Part shown: piece after piece, positions 1 to 5,604 of the stretch | Numbering within the stretch: position 1 is the stretch's first letter | How the letters are laid out: every line of letters begins with the position of its first letter | NCBI GenBank assembly: GCA_002430835.1 | Contig: DJDA01000005.1 | Coordinates: forward strand, 655 to 6,258 | From: Brevundimonas sp. UBA5936 | GTDB taxonomy: Bacteria > Pseudomonadota > Alphaproteobacteria > Caulobacterales > Caulobacteraceae | Length of the DNA: 5,604 nt | Reading direction: 5' to 3' | Notes under the pieces: model-generated | Seen by the model: the letters and a program-made list of their open reading frames with translations, nothing else | Database searches by the model: none | Told to the model about the DNA's origin: nothing | Made by a program: the position numbers and the translations under genes

Positions 1-394
1 CGTCGGCGGCCTCGATCAGCCATGCGGCGCGGCCGCTGCGGATCGCCGCAGCGCATTTCTCGAACCCAGAGATAAGCACGCCTTCGCGCCGGGCAAGACC
101 CAGCTGGTCCAGACAGCGCCGAACCAGCAGGCTTTCAACCAGATCAGGCAGGTCCGCGGCGGGTTTCAGCGGCGCCTTGGCCGCCCGCGCGAACAGGTTC
201 TTCTTGATCGCCGCCTCAAGCGAGGCGCGGTCGGCCGCGACCCACAGGCCGCGCCCCGGAAGCTTACGCCCCAGATCGGGCGCCACCGCGCCGTCCGGGC
301 CGCCGACAAAACGGATCAGGCGAGATTCATCGAGAACCTGGCGTGACGCCAAGTCCTGACGATCCCTATCGATCAACGTCTCGGACGACCTCAT
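1..394 (-). CDS. ylxR: YlxR (DUF448) / L7Ae-like RNA-binding protein, 3' end cut by window edge
   Basis: The gene runs off the window at base 1; 131 codons are visible. It was read by reverse-complementing 1-394. Residues about 12-70 form a YlxR/DUF448 domain: RLIRFVGGPDG (25-35), then LPGRGLWV (45-52) with the family's GRG turn, then a basic AIKKNLFARAAK segment. From about residue 88 an L7Ae/L30e-like fold begins (LVRRCLDQLGLARREG, then SGFEK). This two-domain form is the usual product encoded between nusA and infB in alphaproteobacteria and is thought to bind RNA; its precise role is less settled than that of its neighbours. The ATG at 394 is the first in frame after the nusA stop, which lies in the same frame 18 bases upstream. 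The best Shine-Dalgarno (GGGAG, 407-411) is 12 bases away, rather far; a CTG at 400 would be better spaced but is a rare start. Oddity: the N-terminal Cys motif of many YlxR proteins is absent (DRQDLASRQVL instead). Confidence 0.88.
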   Translation of the reverse strand, partial: MRSSETLIDRDRQDLASRQVLDESRLIRFVGGPDGAVAPDLGRKLPGRGLWVAADRASLEAAIKKNLFARAAKAPLKPAADLPDLVESLLVRRCLDQLGLARREGVLISGFEKCAAAIRSGRAAWLIEAAD

Positions 395-412
395 GGACAG
401 CTGCGGCTCCCA

Positions 413-2155
413 TCACATGTCGCGGGACTGATCGTCGAGGTCGTCAGCGACGACCTCTGCATCAGCGTCAGCGTCGGCTTCATCAGCCTGGGCGTCTTCC
501 TGGCCTTCGCCGTCGAACTCGACGTCGCCTTCCAGCGTCTCTTCCTCGACGTATTCCGGCTGAGGCAGTTCCGAAGCGTCGATCCAGCCGGCGGCCACGC
601 GCGCCTGCAGGATCAGCATTTCGGCGTCTTCCTGGCTCAGGTTGAAGGTTTCCAGCACGCCCGGAACCTTCACGCGCTCGCCGCCGCGCACTTCATAGCC
701 GCCGCGGATTTCGTCGGTGGCCAGATCGGCCAGATCCTCGACCGTCTTCACCCCGCCTTCGCCCAGGGCGACGGCGATGGCGGCGGTCACGCCCGGCACT
801 TCCAGCACGCCGTCCTCGACGCCCAGGGCCACGCGCTTGGCGTCCAGCTCGGCCGCCTGACGGTCCAGGTGTTCGCGGGCGCGGGTCTGCAGCTCTTCAG
901 CCGTGTCCTCGTCGAAGCCTTCGATCTCGGAGATCTCATAGGGCTCGACGAAGGCCAGATCCTCGACCGTGGCGAAGCCTTCGGTGACCAGCAGCTGGGC
1001 GATCGTCTCGTCCACGTCCAGGGCTTCCTGGAACAGGGCGGTGCGCTCGGCGAACTCGCGCTGGCGGCGCTCGGAGTCCTGAGACTCGGTGATGATGTCG
1101 ATCTGCCAGCCGGTCAGCTGCGAGGCCAGGCGGACGTTCTGGCCGCGACGGCCGATGGCCAGCGACAGCTGCTCGTCCGGCACCACGACCTCGACGCGGT
1201 CGGCTTCTTCGTCCAGCACCACCTTGGCCACCTCGGCCGGGGCCAGGGCGTTGACGATGAAGGTCGGCTCGTCGTCGTTCCACTGGATGATGTCGATCTT
1301 CTCGCCCTGCAGTTCGGCGACGACCGCCTGAACGCGCGAGCCGCGCATGCCGACGCAGGCGCCGACGGGATCGATCGAAGAGTCGTTCGACAGGACGGCC
1401 ATCTTGGCGCGCGAACCGGCGTCGCGGGCGGCGGCGCGGATCTCGATCACGCCGTCGTAGACTTCCGGCACTTCCTGGGCGAACAGCTTGGCCATGAAGC
1501 CCGGGTGGGCGCGCGACAGCATGACCTGCGGGCCCTTGGCCTCGGGGCGCACGTCATAGATGTAGGTGCGGACGCGGTCGCCGACGTTGAACACTTCGCG
1601 CGGGATCGACTGGTCGCGGCGCATGATGCCTTCGCCGCGGCCCAGGTCGACGATGGTGTTGCCGTATTCGACGCGCTTGACCGTGCCGTTGACGATCTCG
1701 CCGACGCGATCCTTGAACTCTTCGTACTGGTTGGCGCGCTCGGCCTCGCGGACCTTTCCGGTCACGACCTGGCGGGCCATCTGGGTCTGGACGCGGCCGA
1801 ACTCGAACGGCGGCAGGATCTCGACGTATTCCTTGCCGACCTCGGCCTCGGCGTCGCGCTTCAGCGCGTCGCGCAGGCGCACCATGGCGCTGTCGTTGAA
1901 CTCTTCCAGCTCGTCTTCCGGCTGCCAGTCGTCGCCGACGATGGTGACGTGACGGGTCAGGCTCAGCTCGCCGGTCTTGTGGTCGATCTTGGCGCGGATG
2001 TCGTGGTGCGCGCCATAGCGCGACTTGGCGCCCTTCTGGATCGCTTCCTCGATCGCCTCGATGACGATCTCCCGGTCGATGTTCTTCTCGCGCGCGACGG
2101 CGTCAGCGATGGAGAGCAGTTCCAGGCGGTTGGCGGAGATTCCGGTCACGGCCAT
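413..2155 (-). CDS. nusA: Transcription termination/antitermination factor NusA
   Basis: NusA binds RNA polymerase and nascent RNA, promotes pausing and intrinsic termination, and takes part in antitermination and rRNA transcription. The 580 residues show the full architecture: N-terminal polymerase-binding domain (about 1-130), S1 domain (about 152-220, starting GEIVNGTVKRVEYG), KH1 with GMRG loop (269-272), KH2 with GRRG loop (335-338, within LAIGRRGQNVRLASQ), then two helix-hairpin-helix-type C-terminal repeats (about 382-430 and 450-522). The last 50 or so residues (532-580) are a low-complexity acidic tail rich in Asp, Glu and Ala. Such C-terminal repeats are also found in proteobacterial NusA, where they are regulatory; the tail is probably disordered. 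The ATG at 2155 shares its A with the rimP TGA (TGATG), and an AAGGA Shine-Dalgarno lies 9 bases upstream inside rimP, so coupled translation is likely. ylxR follows after 18 bases. Confidence 0.98.
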   Translation of the reverse strand: MAVTGISANRLELLSIADAVAREKNIDREIVIEAIEEAIQKGAKSRYGAHHDIRAKIDHKTGELSLTRHVTIVGDDWQPEDELEEFNDSAMVRLRDALKRDAEAEVGKEYVEILPPFEFGRVQTQMARQVVTGKVREAERANQYEEFKDRVGEIVNGTVKRVEYGNTIVDLGRGEGIMRRDQSIPREVFNVGDRVRTYIYDVRPEAKGPQVMLSRAHPGFMAKLFAQEVPEVYDGVIEIRAAARDAGSRAKMAVLSNDSSIDPVGACVGMRGSRVQAVVAELQGEKIDIIQWNDDEPTFIVNALAPAEVAKVVLDEEADRVEVVVPDEQLSLAIGRRGQNVRLASQLTGWQIDIITESQDSERRQREFAERTALFQEALDVDETIAQLLVTEGFATVEDLAFVEPYEISEIEGFDEDTAEELQTRAREHLDRQAAELDAKRVALGVEDGVLEVPGVTAAIAVALGEGGVKTVEDLADLATDEIRGGYEVRGGERVKVPGVLETFNLSQEDAEMLILQARVAAGWIDASELPQPEYVEEETLEGDVEFDGEGQEDAQADEADADADAEVVADDLDDQSRDM

Positions 2156-2766
2156 CAGGCGTCGTCCTTAGTGGAGTCGGAGTTGGATTGTTCAGCGGAG
2201 GATTGTTCAGCATCCGGCGCGCCCTCGGGCAGGCCGTCGTCTTCGGGTTCGCCGCGCGCCGCGCGCAGGGCCGCGCCGCGTTTCAGCAATTCGTCGGTCA
2301 GCACCAGCTTGGCGTCGGCCAGCCAGGCGAAGGGGATCAGGGCGGTCTCGTCCTCGCCGTCCAGGTCGATGGCGACGTTCTCGCCCTCGACCCCGGCGAC
2401 AATGCCCTTGAAGCGCTTGCGGCCCTCGACCATGCGGTCGGTTTCAAGACGGGCTTCCAGACCTTCGAACAGGTCGAAGTCGATCAGGCGCGTCAGCGGC
2501 CGGTCGATGCCGGGCGAGGAGACTTCCAGCAGATATTCGCCCGAGATCGGATCGGCGGCGTCCAGCACCTCGGACACGGCGCGCGACAGGCGGGCGCATT
2601 CCTCGACCGAGATGTCGTGATCGAGATTGCGCTCGGCCATGATCTGCAGGCGACGACGCAGGGTGCCGCCCATCAGGCGCACGCGCACGACCGCCAGCCC
2701 CAGGCTCTCGGCCACGGGGTCGATCAGCTCAAGCAGAGCACGGTCTTCGGCGGTCTTGGCCCGCAA
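2155..2766 (-). CDS. rimP: Ribosome maturation factor RimP
   Basis: RimP binds the free 30S subunit and assists its late maturation in the cytoplasm. The 203 residues contain the N-terminal alpha/beta domain (about 10-85) ending in the family signature YLLEVSSPGIDRPLT (78-92), followed by an Sm-like beta-barrel domain (about 95-160, including FKGIVAGVEGENVAIDLDG). Residues about 165-203 are a polar, acidic, Ser/Asp-rich extension, longer than in E. coli RimP (about 150 residues) but typical of alphaproteobacterial versions. The start is a TTG at 2766: GGAG lies 7 bases upstream, homology begins at once (AEDRALLELIDPVAESLGL), and no in-frame ATG lies nearby upstream. The stop overlaps the nusA start by one base. 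It is the first gene of the rimP-nusA-ylxR unit; the 153-base region before it appears to hold a promoter and an attenuator-like hairpin. Confidence 0.96.
   Translation of the reverse strand: MRAKTAEDRALLELIDPVAESLGLAVVRVRLMGGTLRRRLQIMAERNLDHDISVEECARLSRAVSEVLDAADPISGEYLLEVSSPGIDRPLTRLIDFDLFEGLEARLETDRMVEGRKRFKGIVAGVEGENVAIDLDGEDETALIPFAWLADAKLVLTDELLKRGAALRAARGEPEDDGLPEGAPDAEQSSAEQSNSDSTKDDA
2165..2169 (-). promoter_or_regulatory. Ribosome binding site of nusA, inside the rimP 3' end
   Basis: AAGGA on the minus strand, 9 bases before the nusA ATG. It lies within the last codons of rimP. With the TGATG stop/start junction it supports the chosen nusA start and termination-reinitiation coupling. 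Confidence 0.8.
2185..2214 (-). repeat. In-frame 15-base tandem duplication in the rimP tail
   Basis: On the plus strand GGATTGTTCAGC occurs at 2185-2196 and again at 2200-2211, a 15-base period. It keeps frame and gives the repeated peptide AEQSS-AEQSN at RimP residues 186-195. It is less GC-rich than the surrounding coding sequence. It probably reflects slippage or local duplication in an unconstrained, disordered tail. Confidence 0.75.
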
Positions 2767-2773
2767 GCGGCTA

Positions 2774-2777
2774 CTCC
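2774..2777 (-). promoter_or_regulatory. Ribosome binding site of rimP, deciding the TTG start
   Basis: GGAG on the minus strand with a 7-base spacer to the TTG at 2766-2764. It directly follows the T-rich tract of the upstream hairpin, so that tract and the ribosome site are contiguous in the RNA. Confidence 0.75.
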
Positions 2778-2811
2778 AAAAACAAAAGCGACGGTCCGTC
2801 CGGGCCGCCGC
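2778..2811 (-). terminator. Terminator-like hairpin in the rimP leader (candidate attenuator)
   Basis: On the minus strand GCGGCGGCCC (2811-2802) pairs with GGACCGTCGC (2797-2788) around a GGAC loop. That gives nine pairs (one G-U) and one C/A mismatch, and two A-U pairs can extend the base. It is followed directly by TTTTGTTTTT (2787-2778). This has the form of a Rho-independent terminator, yet lies only 11 bases before the rimP start codon and downstream of the only plausible promoter in the gap. It is therefore more likely to control entry into the operon than to end the chemoreceptor transcript, which has its own hairpin at 2868-2890. Structure seen; function inferred. Confidence 0.65.
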
Positions 2812-2817
2812 TTGATA

Positions 2818-2835
2818 CGACGCCGTTGGACGTCG
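2818..2835 (-). other. Small hairpin in the rimP leader
   Basis: CGACGTC (2835-2829) can pair with GGCGTCG (2824-2818), giving seven pairs (one G-U) around a CAAC loop. Its 5' arm, as CGACGTCC (2835-2828), could instead pair with GGACCGTCG (2797-2789) of the next hairpin, leaving one bulged C. That would break the terminator stem, so the two hairpins could form a switch. The alternative pairing is only 8 bp and may arise by chance at this GC content. Confidence 0.4.
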
Positions 2836-2854
2836 GTCTAACGATGTGAGCGGT

Positions 2855-2883
2855 CATATAGGCGAAAGCGGGGGCCGTGTCAG
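2855..2883 (-). promoter_or_regulatory. Candidate sigma-70-type promoter for rimP-nusA
   Basis: On the minus strand CTGACA (2883-2878, five of six to TTGACA) is followed after 17 bases by TATATG (2860-2855, four of six to TATAAT). It is the only well-spaced pair I found in the trmB-distal gap. A start near 2848 would give a leader of about 80 bases. The -35 element falls mostly in the loop of the chemoreceptor terminator. Confidence 0.5.
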
Positions 2884-2890
2884 CCCCCGC
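2868..2890 (-). terminator. Rho-independent-type terminator after the chemoreceptor gene
   Basis: A perfect 8-bp stem, GCGGGGGC / GCCCCCGC, encloses a 7-base loop and is followed on the minus strand by TTTCGCC. It lies about 30 bases past the chemoreceptor stop. A weaker hairpin (GTCAT-GGG-ATGAC, 2892-2904) stands just before it. The T tract is short, so efficiency is uncertain, but position and stem strength fit a terminator separating the chemoreceptor from rimP. Confidence 0.7.
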
Positions 2891-2919
2891 CGTCATCCCA
2901 TGACAATCAGGTCGCCCGA

Positions 2920-4830
2920 TCAGAACTCCTGCCAGTCGTCCCCGACTTCTTGCAGCTGAGCGGCGGCGCCGCCGCGACCGAGGGTCTTCAGCACGGCGAC
3001 GGTCCGGGGCGCCGGCGCGGGCTCAGGCGCAGGCTCGGCCGCGACAGCCCCTCCGATGCGGAAACGCGCCACCGAGGCGGCCAGGACGTCAGCCTCCTGG
3101 GCCAGCGAGTGGCTGGCGGCGGTCGATTCCTCGACCATGGCCGCATTCTGCTGCGTCACCTGATCCATCTGGTTCACGGCGGCGTTGACCTGCTGCAGGC
3201 CCGTCGCCTGCTCCTGGGCCGAGGCCGAGATCTCCGCGACCAGGCCATCGATTTCGGCCACGCGGCCGACGATGCGCTGCAGGGCCTCGCCCGTCTGCCC
3301 GACCAGGGCCACCCCCGCGCCGACCTGCTGGCTGGAGGCCGAGATCAAGGCCTTGATCTCCTTGGCCGCCTCGGCCGAACGCTGGGCCAGAGCGCGCACT
3401 TCGGAGGCCACCACCGCGAAGCCCCGGCCGGCGTCGCCCGCGCGCGCCGCCTCGACGCCCGCGTTCAGCGCCAGAAGGTTGGTCTGGAAGGCGATCTCGT
3501 CGATCACCCCGATGATGTCGCCGATCTGGTTGGACGACGCCTCGATCAGGCTCATGGCCTCCACCGCGTCGCGAACCACCTGACCGCTGCCCTCGGCGTC
3601 GTCGCGCGCCGAATGCGCCACGCCCGAGGCCTGACGGGCGCCGTCGGCGGTCCGGTTCACCGTGGCGGTGATCTGATCCAGAGCCGCCGCGGTTTCCTCC
3701 AGGCTGGCGGCCTGCTGTTCGGTGCGGCGCGACAGGTCGTCCGAGGCCTGAGAAATCTCGCTCGAGCCCGAGCGGATGGCCGCGACATTGGCCACGACCG
3801 CAACCATGGCGCTTTCCAACTGCGTGATGGCGGCGTTGAAATCGACCTTCAGCTGCTCCGCCTTAGGGGCCACCGACGCGGTCATGCGGTGGGTCAGGTC
3901 GCCCGACGCCATGGCGTTCAGGCCCTGGCCCAGGGCGGTGATGGCGATGCGATCCTCCTCGGCGGCCCGGGCCTTTTCGGCCTCGATGCGGATGCGATCC
4001 TCTTCGGCCGCCTGACGCTGGGCCGCAGCTTCGGCCTCCAGGCGGTCATTGGCGATGGCGGCGTCGCGGAACACCTCAAGGGCGCCGGCCATCCGCCCGA
4101 TCTCGTCACGCCGCGCCAGGCCCGGAATGGCTGTCGTCCTGTCACCGTCCGCCAGGCGCTTCATCCGTGCGGCCAGGGCCACCACCGGCTGCGCGACCGA
4201 TCGTCCCAGGAACCATCCGGCGACGCCCATGGCGGCCGCCACGGCGAGCGCCATTCCGCCCAGGGCCAGGGCCGCCCGCCCTACGGTAGCGACGACCTGA
4301 TCCGTATAGACGCCCGAACCGATCACCCAGCCCCACGGCTTGAAGGCCTGGACATAGGACACCTTGGGCGCCGGCTCCTGCTGGCCCGGCTTGGCCCAGC
4401 GGTAGTTGACAAAGCCCGCGCCGTCGCGCCGGGCGACCTCGGTCATTTCACGGAACATGAAGACGCCGTCGGCGTCGGTCTTGGCGTTCAGATCCTCCCC
4501 TTCCAGTTGCGGGCTGAAGGGGTGCATCACCATGCGCGGCTGCATGTCGTTGACCCAGAAATAGTCGTCCTGGCCGTAGCGCAGGGCGCGCAGGGTCGAC
4601 AGGGCGGCGGCCTGGGCCTGGGCGCGGGTCATGACGCCCAGCTGCTCCTGGGCCTGATAGTGGGCGACGGCGCTATGGGCCACCTCGACGGTCTTTCGGG
4701 TGCGGTCGGCGATCTCGTCGCGCAACACGCCGTCAAGTTTCATCAACGACAGGCCCGTGACCAGCAGAAGCCCGGCCACCGCCAGCACTGAAAGCAGGTT
4801 CACCCGCCCGCTGATCGTCAAACTACCCAT
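2920..4830 (-). CDS. Methyl-accepting chemotaxis protein with Cache sensor domain
   Basis: A transmembrane chemoreceptor that would control CheA through CheW. In order over 636 residues: a membrane helix (about 10-30); a periplasmic single-Cache (sCache_2-like) domain (about 33-180) with YFWVND (90-95), MVMHP (100-104) and the closing KPWGWVIGSGVYTDQV (164-179); a second membrane helix (about 183-208); a HAMP domain (about 210-262); a charged helical linker (about 263-296); a second HAMP-like segment (about 297-345); and the signalling domain (about 350-590). The conserved tip DEIAFQTNLLALNA is at 444-457. Likely methylation helices are EQQAASLEETAAALDQ (371-386) and about 560-580. After an Ala/Pro linker it ends in DWQEF, matching the aromatic xWxxF pentapeptide that tethers CheR/CheB. 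The ATG at 4830 has AGGGG 9 bases upstream; an ATG at 4838 is out of frame and soon stops. Ligand cannot be told from sequence. No che genes are in view. Confidence 0.95.
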   Translation of the reverse strand: MGSLTISGRVNLLSVLAVAGLLLVTGLSLMKLDGVLRDEIADRTRKTVEVAHSAVAHYQAQEQLGVMTRAQAQAAALSTLRALRYGQDDYFWVNDMQPRMVMHPFSPQLEGEDLNAKTDADGVFMFREMTEVARRDGAGFVNYRWAKPGQQEPAPKVSYVQAFKPWGWVIGSGVYTDQVVATVGRAALALGGMALAVAAAMGVAGWFLGRSVAQPVVALAARMKRLADGDRTTAIPGLARRDEIGRMAGALEVFRDAAIANDRLEAEAAAQRQAAEEDRIRIEAEKARAAEEDRIAITALGQGLNAMASGDLTHRMTASVAPKAEQLKVDFNAAITQLESAMVAVVANVAAIRSGSSEISQASDDLSRRTEQQAASLEETAAALDQITATVNRTADGARQASGVAHSARDDAEGSGQVVRDAVEAMSLIEASSNQIGDIIGVIDEIAFQTNLLALNAGVEAARAGDAGRGFAVVASEVRALAQRSAEAAKEIKALISASSQQVGAGVALVGQTGEALQRIVGRVAEIDGLVAEISASAQEQATGLQQVNAAVNQMDQVTQQNAAMVEESTAASHSLAQEADVLAASVARFRIGGAVAAEPAPEPAPAPRTVAVLKTLGRGGAAAQLQEVGDDWQEF

Positions 4831-4839
4831 AGACCATAT

Positions 4840-4844
4840 CCCCT
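4840..4844 (-). promoter_or_regulatory. Ribosome binding site of the chemoreceptor gene
   Basis: AGGGG on the minus strand, 9 bases before the ATG at 4830. It supports that start over the out-of-frame ATG between them. Confidence 0.7.
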
Positions 4845-4896
4845 GACTGTCGGAGCAGGGTGACGGCTTCAGGTAAACACAAGGAAAACCGCCGTT

Positions 4897-4912
4897 CGCA
4901 GAAGTTCCTGCG
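4897..4912 (-). other. Short dyad after trmB
   Basis: CGCAGG (4912-4907) can pair with TCTGCG (4902-4897), with one G-U pair, around an AACT loop. It lies 8 bases after the trmB stop and has no T-rich tract directly following (GAACGGCGG comes first). It could be a weak terminator, an operator, or chance. I see no clear promoter for the chemoreceptor in the rest of 4845-4920. Confidence 0.25.
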
Positions 4913-4920
4913 TCGTAGCG

Positions 4921-5604
4921 TCAGGCCAGGCGTTCGAATTCCAGGAAGATCGGATCGGTGTCGCCCAGCTTCTTTTCCTCATAGCGGGTGACGACATGGT
5001 CTTCGGGCGGAGCGAACCAGTCGGCGCCCGTCTCAAGGCGCGTCAGGCCCGGCGTGCGCGCCAGACGCTCCAGCGCCCAGTCGGCGTAGTCCAGCCAGTC
5101 GGTGACGAAGCGCACCTTGCCGCCCGGTTTCAGCAGGCGGGCGATCTCCACCGCCGTCTCGTCCTGCAGGAAGCGGCGCTTGTTGTGGCGCGCCTTGTGC
5201 CAGGGGTCGGGGAACAGGATCATCACCCGGTCCAGCGAGGCGTCCGGCAGGGCCGCCATCACCGCGCGGGCGTCGTCGGCGTGCAGGCGCACGTTCTCAA
5301 GCCCGCCTTCCTCGACGTGACGCAGGGCCGAGGCGACGCCGTTGAGGAAGGGCTCGCAGCCGATCATCACCGCTTCAGGATGACGCGCCGCCTGGGCCGC
5401 CAGATGCTCGCCGCCGCCGAAGCCGATCTCCAGCCAGGCGGCTTTCGCGCCCGGCATCAGGGCTTGAGGATCGATCGGCCCCTTGGCCGGGTCCGGCACG
5501 GCTATGCGCGGCATCAAGGTGTCGAACAGGGCCGCCTGCTTCGCCTTGATCGGCCGCGACTTGATGCGTCCGAAGGAGCGCAGCGGGCCATGCGCCTTGG
5601 CCCA
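4921..5604 (-). CDS. trmB: tRNA (guanine-N7-)-methyltransferase, 5' end outside window
   Basis: TrmB uses S-adenosylmethionine to make 7-methylguanosine at position 46 of the tRNA variable loop. The frame is open to the window edge, so 228 codons including the stop are visible. The edge sequence (HGPLRSFGRIKSRP, then QAALFDTLMPRIAVP) is the typical alphaproteobacterial TrmB N-terminus, so the TTG at 5517 and ATG at 5514 are internal codons and the true start lies beyond 5604. Visible motifs are the SAM-binding LEIGFGGGEH (5433-5404), GCEPF, the hallmark FPDPWHKARHNKRR (5214-5173) and the C-terminal TRYE (4989-4978), matching the conserved TxxE. The product ends FLEFERLA. The downstream chemoreceptor begins after 90 bases. 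trmB is a frequent neighbour of the rimP-nusA cluster in alphaproteobacteria, though here the two are separated by the chemoreceptor. Confidence 0.96.
   Translation of the reverse strand, partial: WAKAHGPLRSFGRIKSRPIKAKQAALFDTLMPRIAVPDPAKGPIDPQALMPGAKAAWLEIGFGGGEHLAAQAARHPEAVMIGCEPFLNGVASALRHVEEGGLENVRLHADDARAVMAALPDASLDRVMILFPDPWHKARHNKRRFLQDETAVEIARLLKPGGKVRFVTDWLDYADWALERLARTPGLTRLETGADWFAPPEDHVVTRYEEKKLGDTDPIFLEFERLA

Noticed and set aside
343..645. Plus-strand frame of 100 codons over the nusA tail and the nusA-ylxR junction
   Set aside because: Its Arg/Pro-rich translation is a frame shadow of the acidic NusA tail and the ylxR start on the minus strand; no domain or ribosome site is visible.
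869..2620. Long plus-strand open frame (583 codons) opposite nusA and rimP
   Set aside because: The opposite strand encodes full-length NusA and RimP with all their motifs. The plus-strand translation is low-complexity (Asp, Leu, Ala, His, Arg rich) with no recognisable domain, as expected for the antisense of a GC-rich gene.
2771..2857. 28-codon minus-strand frame ending just before rimP, a possible leader peptide
   Set aside because: Its ATG lies inside the proposed -10 element, so it would not be in the RNA from that promoter. It has no Shine-Dalgarno, and its codons have no regulatory run of one amino acid.
2950..4791. Long plus-strand open frame (613 codons) opposite the chemoreceptor
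   Set aside because: It mirrors a clear chemoreceptor and reads as Gly/Arg/His/Leu-rich low-complexity sequence. No ribosome site or domain supports it.
4888..4910. GGAAC followed by GTT upstream of the chemoreceptor, resembling an ECF/EcfG stress promoter
   Set aside because: The spacing between GGAAC and GTT is only 14 bases, shorter than expected for EcfG-type promoters, and no proper -10 box lies at the right distance.
5512..5517. Start of trmB at TTG 5517 or ATG 5514
   Set aside because: The frame stays open to the window edge and the upstream 29 codons encode the conserved TrmB N-terminal segment (RSFGRIKSRP), so the gene begins outside the window.

Overview
The window is GC-rich, every real gene lies on the minus strand, and gene content and order point to an alphaproteobacterium, most likely of the Caulobacterales (Caulobacter/Brevundimonas type). 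That placement is inferred from gene order, base composition and protein features such as the long acidic NusA tail; no taxonomic marker is present.

Read in the direction of transcription (high to low coordinates), the layout is: (1) trmB, tRNA m7G46 methyltransferase, with its 5' end outside the window (5604-4921); (2) a 90-base gap; (3) a 636-residue methyl-accepting chemotaxis protein with a Cache sensor domain, two HAMP-like segments and a C-terminal CheR/CheB-type tether (4830-2920); (4) a 153-base gap carrying the chemoreceptor's terminator, a candidate promoter, and a leader ending in a terminator-like hairpin; (5) rimP (2766-2155), with a TTG start; (6) nusA (2155-413), whose start shares one base with the rimP stop; (7) the first 131 codons of a YlxR (DUF448)/L7Ae-like RNA-binding protein (394-1), cut by the window edge. 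In related genomes infB normally follows, but it is not in view.

rimP, nusA and ylxR form the conserved operon for 30S maturation and transcription elongation/termination. The overlap, short gap and Shine-Dalgarno sequences support co-transcription, with translational coupling of rimP and nusA. trmB is a common neighbour of this cluster. The chemoreceptor is the outlier: it has its own ribosome site and terminator, and sits between translation-related genes.

The most interesting non-coding stretch is 2767-2890. The chemoreceptor terminator hairpin appears to hold the -35 element of the rimP promoter in its loop. The roughly 80-base leader then contains a small hairpin and a terminator-like hairpin with a T-rich tract that runs directly into the rimP Shine-Dalgarno. 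This resembles an attenuator controlling entry into the nusA operon. I see no mobile element, CRISPR array, tRNA or rRNA, and no evidence of a new multi-gene system; otherwise this is a conserved housekeeping region.
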